Below are positions 44,464-51,834 of a DNA stretch of 64,000 bases, piece by piece; within the stretch, counting starts at the first letter, position 1, and every line of letters begins with the position of its first letter. Origin of the DNA: Paenibacillus_G sp049942825. GTDB taxonomy: Bacteria; Bacillota; Bacilli; Paenibacillales; NBRC-103111. Location: contig NZ_CP187970.1 of NCBI RefSeq assembly GCF_049942825.1, forward strand, positions 6,262,001 through 6,326,000, written 5' to 3'. Both the position numbers and the translations under genes were made by a program. The notes beneath the pieces were generated by a model, which worked only from the letters and a program-made list of their open reading frames with translations, did not search any database and was not told the origin of the DNA.

Positions 44464-44761
44464 GTCCCTTTTTCCCCCTTTGCACGATGTCTTGGTTTGT
44501 TTAGTTAAGTTACAGCCGGTCTTCTCTCCAAGTTGATCTGGTACTAGAGGATACGCAGCGCCCTGCATGTTTGTGGGGGCACGGATGCGCTTTCTTTTCT
44601 TCCATTTATGAACATTCCCCGGAAGCATCCGCCGCGGTTTCTGCAATTAACCGCCGTACTTTCACCGCCGCACCCTATGAACCAACCGTCCCTTATCCAT
44701 CCGCATGCAAGGCTCCGCCAGTGACATTCTATTTGGAATTATTTTTCTTTTTGCAGGAGCC

Positions 44762-44791
44762 TCGACACGATTTGCTAGATTATGATATTAT
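44762..44791 (+). promoter_or_regulatory. Candidate promoter of the amino-acid ABC transporter
   Basis: TCGACA (44762-44767), 18 nt, TATTAT (44786-44791). It lies 77 nt before the binding protein start. The 404-nt gap 44464-44867 shows no T-box or SAM riboswitch pattern. Confidence 0.45.
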
Positions 44792-44867
44792 GGGATTCTT
44801 GATAAAGTGGTAACGCACTAAAGCAAAGTTCAACAGGCATACTTCATAAAAGGTGGTTTTTGTTGTG

Positions 44868-45647
44868 ATGAAACGTTTGGCAGCCATGGGTCTTGTATTA
44901 ACAGCCGCATTCTCCATTTTGACCGGATGCTCCGGCGACAACGGCGCCGCAGGCGGGAACAAGAAGCTTGTGATCGGGATCGACGACAAGTTCGCCCCGA
45001 TGGGCTTCCGTGACGAGAAGAACGAGATTGTCGGCTTCGATATCGACTACGCGAAGGCGGCAGCCGAGAAGATGGGCACCGAGGTGGAATTCCAGCCGAT
45101 CGACTGGAAGACGAAGGAGTCCGAGCTGAACAGCGGACGGATCGACCTGATCTGGAACGGCTATACGATCAACGAAGAGCGGAAGGGCAAGGTTCTTTTC
45201 ACGAAGCCTTACCTGAAGAACGCACAGGTTGTGGTGACGCTGGCCAAGTCGAACCTGACGAAGCTGGATGAGCTTGAAGGCAAGACGGTCGGCCTGCAGT
45301 CCCTCTCTTCGGCAGCGGATGCGCTGAATGAGAATCCGGTCAAAGCCAAGATCAAGACGGTCACCGAATACGCGGACAACGTTCTTGCGCTCAGCGACCT
45401 CAAGATCGGCCGTGTGGATGCGGTTGTCATTGACGAAGTGGTCGTGAAGTATTACATGGCCAAAGAGAAGGATACGTTCAAGCTCATGGGCGAATCCCTC
45501 GCTCCCGAAGAGTACGGCGTTGGCGTCAAGAAAGGCAACGACGCCCTGCTCCAGAAGCTGCAGAAGGCGCTCGATGAGCTGAACCAGGACGGCACGGCCG
45601 CCAAAATTTCGCAGAAGTGGTTCGGCGAAGACAAGGTTCTGAAGTAG
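44868..45647 (+). CDS. Amino-acid ABC transporter, substrate-binding lipoprotein
   Basis: The 259-residue lipoprotein has lipobox LTGC (Cys21). The mature domain contains KLVIGIDDKFAPMGFRDEKNEIVGFDIDYAKA, typical of polar amino-acid binding proteins, and WNGYTINEERKGKVLFTKPYLKN. It delivers a polar amino acid to the permease encoded next. ATG 44868 follows AAAGGTGG; an in-frame GTG at 44865 is close. The three genes 44868-47152 form one operon. Exact substrate not deducible. Confidence 0.93.
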   Translation: MKRLAAMGLVLTAAFSILTGCSGDNGAAGGNKKLVIGIDDKFAPMGFRDEKNEIVGFDIDYAKAAAEKMGTEVEFQPIDWKTKESELNSGRIDLIWNGYTINEERKGKVLFTKPYLKNAQVVVTLAKSNLTKLDELEGKTVGLQSLSSAADALNENPVKAKIKTVTEYADNVLALSDLKIGRVDAVVIDEVVVKYYMAKEKDTFKLMGESLAPEEYGVGVKKGNDALLQKLQKALDELNQDGTAAKISQKWFGEDKVLK

Positions 45648-45731
45648 CACAAGTGTCAAACAACTGAAACAAGATCAGCAGAACGGATTTCTTCCCGGAA
45701 ATCCGGTTTTGCTTTTTGGGGGAATTCTTTC

Positions 45732-46391
45732 ATGTCCGCAGGAGATTATATCTCGATGATCAAGCCGATGCTCGAAGGAGCGCAGATGACGGTGCTGCTC
45801 TTCCTCATCGCCATCGCCGCTTCCATTCCGCTCGGCTTCGCACTTACACTTGCTGTCAAAAGCAGCATCAAGCCCCTGTCCTGGCTTGCCCACAGCTACA
45901 TCTATGTTATGCGCGGCACCCCGCTGCTGCTGCAGCTGCTCTTCATCTGCTTCGGTCTCCCGATGATCCCGGTCATCGGCGAATACCTGGTGCTCGACCG
46001 CTTCACCGCGGCATGCCTCGGCTTCATCCTGAACTACGCGGCATACTTCGCCGAGATCTTCCGCGGCGGCCTGCTCGCCATCGACAAGGGGCAGTATGAA
46101 GCCTCGCAGGTGCTGGGTCTGAGCAAGTGGCAGACCACCACCCGCATCATTCTGCCGCAGATGTTCCGTGTCGCGCTGCCGTCGGTGTCCAACGAATCGA
46201 TCACGCTCGTCAAGGATACCGCCCTGCTCTACGCCGTGGCCGTACCGGAGCTGCTGCACTATGCCCAGACGGTGGTCAACCGCGATTTTACGATCGTTCC
46301 GTTCTTCTTCGCCGGCGTAATCTACCTGATCATGACGCTCGCCCTGACCGCGCTCTTCAAGTGGCTGGAGCGGCGTTTCAAATTTGAATAA
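45732..46391 (+). CDS. Amino-acid ABC transporter, permease
   Basis: The 219-residue membrane protein has five or so transmembrane segments. YIYVMRGTPLLLQLLF marks the HisM/GlnP family and EASQVLGLSKWQTTTRIILPQ is the cytoplasmic EAA loop that contacts the ATPase. The start follows GGGGGA. It lies 84 nt after the binding protein gene and 14 nt before the ATPase gene. Confidence 0.94.
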   Translation: MSAGDYISMIKPMLEGAQMTVLLFLIAIAASIPLGFALTLAVKSSIKPLSWLAHSYIYVMRGTPLLLQLLFICFGLPMIPVIGEYLVLDRFTAACLGFILNYAAYFAEIFRGGLLAIDKGQYEASQVLGLSKWQTTTRIILPQMFRVALPSVSNESITLVKDTALLYAVAVPELLHYAQTVVNRDFTIVPFFFAGVIYLIMTLALTALFKWLERRFKFE

Positions 46392-46405
46392 AAGGAATGG
46401 CGCAC

Positions 46406-47152
46406 GTGGCTATCATTGAAGTATCCGGCCTCAAAAAATCATACGGCACGCTCGATGTGCTGAAGAGCATCACCTTCGATGTCAACAAGAACGATGTCGT
46501 GGCGGTCATCGGCCCCTCCGGCTCCGGCAAAAGCACGATGCTCCGCTCACTTGTGCACCTGGAGCAGATCAATGGCGGCACGATCCGTGCAGCCGGCGAG
46601 GATCTCGTCCGGGACGGCGTCTACTCGAAGCCGCAAGAGATCAAGCGGATCACCGCCAAGATGGGCATGGTGTTCCAGCACTTCAACCTCTTCCCGCACC
46701 TGACCGTGCAGGAGAACCTGGAGCTTGCTCCCCGCCTCGTGAAGGGCGAGTCCGCCGGGACCCTGCGCCGCCGCAGCAGCGAGATGCTCGAGAAGGTGGG
46801 CCTCACCGGCCGCGCCGAGGCCTACCCGGCCAAGCTCTCCGGCGGCCAGAAGCAGCGGGTCGCCATCGCCCGCGCGCTGATGATGAACCCGGAGATTCTG
46901 CTCTTCGACGAGCCGACCTCGGCCCTCGACCCCGAGCTCACCGGCGAAGTGCTGCAGGTCATGAAGAGCCTCGCGGAGGAGCACATGACGATGATCGTCG
47001 TCACGCACGAGATGGGCTTCGCCCGTGAAGTCGCCAGCCGCGTCCTCTTCATGGATAACGGCGAGATCATCGAGTCCGGTCCGCCCGAGCAGCTCTTCGG
47101 CTCCCCGCAGCACGAGCGGACGAAGGCTTTCCTGAGCCGCAGCTACCAGTAA
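46406..47152 (+). CDS. Amino-acid ABC transporter, ATPase
   Basis: The 248-residue protein has Walker A GPSGSGKST, Q-loop VFQHFNLFPH, signature LSGGQKQR, Walker B ILLFDEPT and H-loop VTHE, typical of GlnQ-type ATPases. GTG 46406 is preferred because AAAGGA lies 9 nt upstream; an ATG at 46397 is too close to it. It drives the import complex of the two genes upstream. A bidirectional terminator follows. Confidence 0.94.
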   Translation: MAIIEVSGLKKSYGTLDVLKSITFDVNKNDVVAVIGPSGSGKSTMLRSLVHLEQINGGTIRAAGEDLVRDGVYSKPQEIKRITAKMGMVFQHFNLFPHLTVQENLELAPRLVKGESAGTLRRRSSEMLEKVGLTGRAEAYPAKLSGGQKQRVAIARALMMNPEILLFDEPTSALDPELTGEVLQVMKSLAEEHMTMIVVTHEMGFAREVASRVLFMDNGEIIESGPPEQLFGSPQHERTKAFLSRSYQ

Positions 47153-47189
47153 CACGAAACCGGATCAACGGCTTCGCCGTCCTTTAAAC

Positions 47190-47238
47190 CACAAAACCGC
47201 AGCCCTTTCTCTTCCGAGAGAGGCTGCGGTTTTGTCGT
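47190..47238 (+). terminator. Bidirectional terminator after the ABC transporter
   Basis: AAAACCGCAGCC and GGCTGCGGTTTT arms around a TCTC/GAGA inner stem serve both the transporter and the convergent esterase gene. Confidence 0.88.
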
Positions 47239-47286
47239 CTATCCGGTTGGTGCGCGGCTGCTTCCGGAGAAGGGCTCTGCCGTGTC

Positions 47287-48255
47287 TCACTGCTCGCCCA
47301 TCTTCTCCCCCAGCCCTTCGCGCAGCCAGGCCGTCGCAAGAGCGATCGCTCCGCGGGCAGCCGCGGTGTCCGCCAGGGCGTTCAGCATGACGAAGTCATG
47401 GATCGTGCCCTGGAAGCGGGCGGCCGTGACGCGCACACCGGCTTCGCGCAGCTTGTTCGCGTAGGCTTCGCCTTCGTCGCGCAGCACATCGGCCTCGGCG
47501 GTGATCACCAGCGCCGGAGGCAGGCCCTCCAGCTGCTCGGTGGTTGCGCGCAGCGGAGACGCCGTGATCTCAGCGCGCTGCGCTTCGCTCTTCGTGTACT
47601 GGTCCCAGAACCACTGCATTGCATCGCGGCGGAGGAAGTAGCCCTCGGCGAATTCGCGGTACGACTCCGTATCGAACGAAGCGTCGGTTACGGGGTAGAA
47701 CAGCAGCTGCTGGCGAATCGCCGGGCCTCCGCGTTCCTTGGCCATCAGGGTGACGGCGGCCGTCATGTTGCCCCCCACGCTGTCGCCCGCCACCGCCAGC
47801 CGGTTCGGGTCCAGGCCCAGATCGCGTCCGTTCTTCGCCACCCAGTCGACGACGGCATAGACCTCCTCGATCGCGGCCGGGTACTTCGCTTCCGGCGACA
47901 GGCTGTAGTTCGGGAACACGACGGCGGCCTGAGCGCCGACCGCCAGCTCCCGGACCAGCCGGTCATGCGTATGGGCATTGCCGAACACCCAGCCGGCCCC
48001 GTGAATGTAGACGATGACCGGCAGCTGCTCGGAAGCGTTCACCGGTCTCAGGATGTTCACGGACACCGTGCCTCCGGGTCCGCCCTCGATCGTCCGCTCC
48101 TCGATATCGACCGGCAGCTTCGTGACTTCGCCGGACTGCACTTCATCCACCTTGGCCCGTCCCTTCTCGGGCCCGAGATCAAACAGATACGGAGGCTTCG
48201 CCGTATCCTCCGCGAACTTCTGCGCTTTTGGTTCCAGCCGAACGTGCTTTGCCAT
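47287..48255 (-). CDS. HSL-type alpha/beta hydrolase (esterase)
   Basis: The 322-residue protein has oxyanion motif HGAGWVFGN (a variant of HGGGW) and nucleophile elbow GDSVGGN, with catalytic Asp in ADVLRDEGE and His in GTIHDFVM, the hormone-sensitive lipase family. It would hydrolyse short-chain esters. ATG 48255 follows AAGGAGAG by 6 nt. Single gene, convergent with the ABC operon. Confidence 0.92.
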   Translation of the reverse strand: MAKHVRLEPKAQKFAEDTAKPPYLFDLGPEKGRAKVDEVQSGEVTKLPVDIEERTIEGGPGGTVSVNILRPVNASEQLPVIVYIHGAGWVFGNAHTHDRLVRELAVGAQAAVVFPNYSLSPEAKYPAAIEEVYAVVDWVAKNGRDLGLDPNRLAVAGDSVGGNMTAAVTLMAKERGGPAIRQQLLFYPVTDASFDTESYREFAEGYFLRRDAMQWFWDQYTKSEAQRAEITASPLRATTEQLEGLPPALVITAEADVLRDEGEAYANKLREAGVRVTAARFQGTIHDFVMLNALADTAAARGAIALATAWLREGLGEKMGEQ

Positions 48256-48364
48256 GGTTATCTCTCCTTCACGGTTGGGTTCCCCTGCCATTTTTGCTTG
48301 GACGTAATGACATTACCCGCAAGCAGACAGGCTCTAATCAGCCGCGAACAAGGCAAGGCCTCTC

Positions 48365-49078
48365 TTACCTCTGACAGCTGCCCACGAATTCCTCGAACAA
48401 CCTGAAGTTATATGGGTCAGAGGTATAGCTGAATTCCGGGTGCCACTGCACAGCCAGGACAAACTTCTTGTCCGGCATCCTCACCGCTTCGATCATGCCG
48501 TCCTCCGCTTTGGCTACGGCCACCAATTGGGCGGACAACTGCTTGATGCCCTGATGGTGGTAGCTGTTGACCTCCATGGACTCCGTTTGGAGCATCTCGT
48601 GAAGCGGATTTCCCTTCTCTATGTATACCTTGTGAACCGGTTTATCATAGGGGGGCTGCTGTTGATGCAGGACCTTACTATGGGATCCCAGCTGCGTTGG
48701 AATATCCTGATAGAGCGTGCCGCCGAGCAGGGCATTGAACAACTGCAGTCCCCTGCAGATGCCGAAAGCGGGCTTGTCTATGGCCGTCACTTCCCGGAAC
48801 AGGATCCTCTCCATCTCGTCCCGCTCCCTGCACGGCTCGCCGCACACCGGCTCGACGCTCTCCCCATAGAGCTCCGGATGCACATCATGCCCCCCTGTAA
48901 AAAGAAAGCCGTCGAACCGCTGAGCCATCGTGACAATGACTTCCGGATCCGTGGTTAACGGGAGCATGACAGGAATCCCCCCTGCAGCCTCAATCCCTTT
49001 CATGTAGCCCGGCAGCATCCAGTAGCTCTCTTTTTCCTTATCGTATAGCGGCAATACTCCGATCATGGGCCTTATCAT
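48365..49078 (-). CDS. Class I glutamine amidotransferase-like hydrolase (PuuD/C26 family)
   Basis: The 237-residue protein has nucleophile Cys in FGICRGLQLFN, His and Glu in QWHPEF, and FTGGHDVHP near the start. This matches gamma-glutamyl-GABA hydrolase-type peptidases of family C26, which cleave gamma-glutamyl bonds. It lies 51 nt downstream of the ROK kinase gene on the same strand. The rest of a putrescine pathway is not nearby. ATG start with GGGGGAGGAACTCAGA-type site upstream. Confidence 0.88.
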   Translation of the reverse strand: MIRPMIGVLPLYDKEKESYWMLPGYMKGIEAAGGIPVMLPLTTDPEVIVTMAQRFDGFLFTGGHDVHPELYGESVEPVCGEPCRERDEMERILFREVTAIDKPAFGICRGLQLFNALLGGTLYQDIPTQLGSHSKVLHQQQPPYDKPVHKVYIEKGNPLHEMLQTESMEVNSYHHQGIKQLSAQLVAVAKAEDGMIEAVRMPDKKFVLAVQWHPEFSYTSDPYNFRLFEEFVGSCQR

Positions 49079-49129
49079 TCTGAGTTCCTCCCCCGGACAG
49101 CGGTGTTTTCTAGTGAAATGTAAATCCCA

Positions 49130-50155
49130 TTATATCCGATCTCCGGATGATAGGGATGGATTGTTATGAAATAATGACGGTGCGCCGGGTGGCTCCATTC
49201 GCATGGAAGCATAAGCGGCGGCCCCCAGCACACCGGATCTGCTGCCTAACGCCGCCTGAACCACTTGACACGCTTCAGACGAAAGCTTCAACGCGGTCTT
49301 CCGAATGACAGCCCGGACCGGATTCAGCAATCGGTCCCCCGCAGCCGACATGCCCCCGCCGATCATGATGAGCTCGGGATTGAACAGGTTGATGACGGCA
49401 GCAAGACCAAAGCCGAGCAGTTCCCCCGTCTCCTGCATCACTTCGATCGCCAGAGCATCTCCCCGATCGTAAGCATCGGAGATCATCTTCGCGGTGATTT
49501 GCCCGGGATCGTCCTTCACCCAGCTGCGGATGAGGCTCTCCCTGCCTTTTTCAAGCTCCTCTGTGAACGTCCTGACCATGCCTGTGGCAGAGACATACCT
49601 GCCAAGACAGCCCGAGCTTCCGCAGCGGCACGGCCTTCCTCCCCGGACGATGTTCATATGGCCGATTTCTCCGGCCGAAGCGGTATGGCCATACAGTACT
49701 CTCCCTTCAGCCAGAATGCCCGAACCCAATCCCGTCCCCAGTGTGAGCAGGACCATGTTCCGGCCCCCCACCCCTGCGCCAAACAACCATTCCCCATACA
49801 AATTCACGCGAACATCATTATCGATAAATACTGGAAACGGGAACTCTCGCTGCATCTCCTTCACCACGTGGATATTCTCCCACTGTGGAAAGTTGGGAGA
49901 AAAAATGGAAATTCCCTCCTGCGGATCCAGCAGCCCCGGAATCCCCATCCCCATGCCCAGCACCGAGTTTAGATCGATTGCTGCCTCCACAAGCATCATC
50001 TTTAGGATCGATTTGATTTTGTTCAGCACATGCGCCGGCCCCAAAGCGGCCTCCGTAAGATCGCTTCGTTCGATAACCGGCTTGAACGCCGAAGTGAAAA
50101 CAGCCGATTTGATATTCGTGCCGCCCAAGTCAATCCCAATGATATAGTTCTCCAT
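49130..50155 (-). CDS. ROK-family sugar kinase
   Basis: The 341-residue protein has phosphate motif IGIDLGGTNIKSAVF, catalytic DNDVRV, and the ROK zinc motif GHMNIVRGGRPCRCGSSGCLG. It is likely a glucokinase or N-acyl-hexosamine kinase. There is no helix-turn-helix, so it is an enzyme rather than an XylR-type repressor. The C-terminus extends about 20 residues past the usual end. It probably shares a transcript with the C26 hydrolase gene. Confidence 0.92.
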   Translation of the reverse strand: MENYIIGIDLGGTNIKSAVFTSAFKPVIERSDLTEAALGPAHVLNKIKSILKMMLVEAAIDLNSVLGMGMGIPGLLDPQEGISIFSPNFPQWENIHVVKEMQREFPFPVFIDNDVRVNLYGEWLFGAGVGGRNMVLLTLGTGLGSGILAEGRVLYGHTASAGEIGHMNIVRGGRPCRCGSSGCLGRYVSATGMVRTFTEELEKGRESLIRSWVKDDPGQITAKMISDAYDRGDALAIEVMQETGELLGFGLAAVINLFNPELIMIGGGMSAAGDRLLNPVRAVIRKTALKLSSEACQVVQAALGSRSGVLGAAAYASMRMEPPGAPSLFHNNPSLSSGDRI

Positions 50156-50303
50156 CCTCAGGGTCCCCCTTGTATCATTTTCTGCATAGTAGTGTACTCC
50201 TCAGGCCCTCTGCCATTAATGGAATTATGGGTTGAAAACATGGAATTTTGTTAGATTAAAAAGGTGGAGCTGCTTGCGTGGTTTATCCGGACTTCTACGT
50301 ACA

Positions 50304-50334
50304 AAAGGAAAAGGACCCGCCCACGGCGAGTCCT
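50304..50334 (-). terminator. Terminator of the NlpC/P60 gene
   Basis: AAGGAC and GTCCTT arms with CGCC/GGCG inside are followed on the minus strand by TTTCCTTTTGT. Confidence 0.75.
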
Positions 50335-50374
50335 TTGCTTGGCTGCACTTCTAATGAAAGAATGATATAAGTCC

Positions 50375-51265
50375 TTACACGCGTCTGGCTCCCACGTACT
50401 TTTTGCCCCAGTAACCTGTCGTGATGCTGGCTACCGAGACACCCGTGGAGCTGGCCGCCGAGATGAACTGGCCGTTCCCGGTATAGATCCCTACGTGGGA
50501 GACACGGCCGCCTTCGGCGAAGAAGACCAGATCCCCTGCCTGCAGATCCGTAACCGCGGTGCCTGCCGACTGGTACATCTCAACCGAGGTACGGGGAAGC
50601 TTGGTCCCCCACTGGGCGAATACGTAACCGACAAACCCCGAGCAGTCAAATCCGCCGGGAGAACTGCCGCCCCAGACATAAGGCGTCCCCATGTACTTGG
50701 ACGCCGTCTGGAGGATCGACGATTGCAGGGTCTGCGTTGCCTGCGCCGGCTGCTGCACGGCCCCGGCCGCAATCTGCGGCTTGTACCAGGCCGGCGCATG
50801 ATACCGGCCGTCTTGGTTGATGATCGCGATGCGGTTGTCGGCATCCCACTGGATGCGGTAACCGAAGGTTTCGGAGACGAACCGCAGAGGAAGATACACG
50901 CTGCCGTTCAAGAATTGAACCGCAGAGTCCAGTTGGACGGACTTTCCGTCCACTTCCGCCTTACGGCTGCCCGTCTGAAGGGCGATGGTCTGGCTGCTGT
51001 TCTTTAAAGTGACTTTAACAACGTCCCCGTCCTTCTCCCACCCGATCCGATAGCCAAGCTCTTCGGTCAGAGCACGCAGCGGAATCTGCATTTGATTGGC
51101 GTTATCGATGAAGGGCTGGGCCTCCGGAAATGGAACGAGACTGTCGTTGATTTGAATTTTAACATTGGTGGCCGCTTCCGCGCCCTGGGCATGAAGCATC
51201 CCAAGCACGCCTACGGCAGAAAATGCGCACGACAAAACAAGCTTTCGGTAAAAACGAAGATTCAA
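50375..51265 (-). CDS. Secreted NlpC/P60 cell-wall hydrolase with copper amine oxidase-like stalk domain
   Basis: The 296-residue protein has a signal peptide (about 1-33, ending AEA). A stalk domain of the copper amine oxidase N-terminal type (about 35-150, MQIPLRALTEELGYRIGWE) follows, then an NlpC/P60 domain (about 175-295) with catalytic Cys in FDCSGF and His in VSHVGIY. It cleaves peptidoglycan stem peptides. TTG 51265 is chosen because AGGAGG lies upstream; the open frame above it is the riboswitch. Expression should fall when c-di-AMP is high. Confidence 0.92.
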   Translation of the reverse strand: MNLRFYRKLVLSCAFSAVGVLGMLHAQGAEAATNVKIQINDSLVPFPEAQPFIDNANQMQIPLRALTEELGYRIGWEKDGDVVKVTLKNSSQTIALQTGSRKAEVDGKSVQLDSAVQFLNGSVYLPLRFVSETFGYRIQWDADNRIAIINQDGRYHAPAWYKPQIAAGAVQQPAQATQTLQSSILQTASKYMGTPYVWGGSSPGGFDCSGFVGYVFAQWGTKLPRTSVEMYQSAGTAVTDLQAGDLVFFAEGGRVSHVGIYTGNGQFISAASSTGVSVASITTGYWGKKYVGARRV

Positions 51266-51281
51266 CCTGATTCCTCCTGCG

Positions 51282-51402
51282 GCCTCCGAGGTTAGTTGAC
51301 GGATTCGGAAGAGGCTGCTCCCTAGTTCGATAAACCGAACATTCACCCCATGTGAAGAATCCCCCGTACCAGATCTTTTGCTGAACTGGATTCGGCCTGT
51401 AT
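51282..51402 (-). promoter_or_regulatory. c-di-AMP riboswitch (ydaO/yuaA class)
   Basis: On the minus strand the conserved blocks occur in order: GGCCGAATCC, GGTACGGGGGATTC, ATGGGGTGAAT, CTAGGGAGC, then CCGAATCCGTCAACTAACC and TCGGAGGC. These are the defining segments of the ydaO/yuaA riboswitch, which binds c-di-AMP and turns off cell-wall hydrolase and ion transport genes. It ends just 5 nt before the AGGAGG site of the NlpC/P60 gene. Confidence 0.9.
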
Positions 51403-51412
51403 TTTTTTATTA

Positions 51413-51442
51413 GACTAGCACAGCCTTTTTGTGATGTTCAAA
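51413..51442 (-). promoter_or_regulatory. Promoter of the riboswitch and NlpC/P60 gene
   Basis: TTGAAC (51442-51437), 18 nt, TAGTCT (51418-51413), with TG before the -10. It sits just upstream of the first riboswitch block. Confidence 0.5.
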
Positions 51443-51522
51443 CCATGAAACAGTGGATTTCCTAATATCTTCCTTATATCGGCGAGGTTTACGATTTTCG
51501 ACACAACTTTAACAAATTATTC

Positions 51523-51562
51523 AAAATAAAATAGACCGCCGCTTGGTGAGCAGGCGATCTAT
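51523..51562 (-). terminator. Terminator distal to the PBP gene
   Basis: On the minus strand ATAGATCGCC and GGCGGTCTAT arms (one G-U pair) are followed by TTTATTTTG. It lies about 270 nt after the PBP stop. Confidence 0.75.
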
Positions 51563-51609
51563 CATAGTGATGGTCAAACCATAGATAATGGTCATAGAAC
51601 CTAAGTAGA

Positions 51610-51800
51610 GGTTGGATAAATTAGCATCACATCCGCTGTCGAGCGGTTGTCCGGCTAAGTATGGGCAAAAGACCAAGCTGTCGTTCCCGGACGGGATGGA
51701 GCTACATAGAAGCCAGTCTTCACCCTGACAGACAGGGTTCCGCCGTAGAGTGTGCAGGCTGCCTCGGCATCAATGGCGCAGGGCGCTTGGGGCCCCGTGC
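51610..51800. other. Stem-loop-rich region between the PBP gene and its terminator
   Basis: Three short perfect stems are seen: CCGCT/AGCGG at about 51641-51654, TCCCG/CGGGA at about 51686-51697 and CCCTG/CAGGG at about 51722-51736. There is no gene. It may be a structured 3' UTR or an unrecognised RNA. Confidence 0.35.
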
Positions 51801-51834
51801 ACGCGGCATGCGTTGCGGGCTGATCCCGCCTCCG

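Noticed and set aside
51266..51347. N-terminal extension of the NlpC/P60 protein upstream of the TTG at 51265
   Set aside because: The extension is translated from riboswitch sequence, while a good AGGAGG site serves the TTG.
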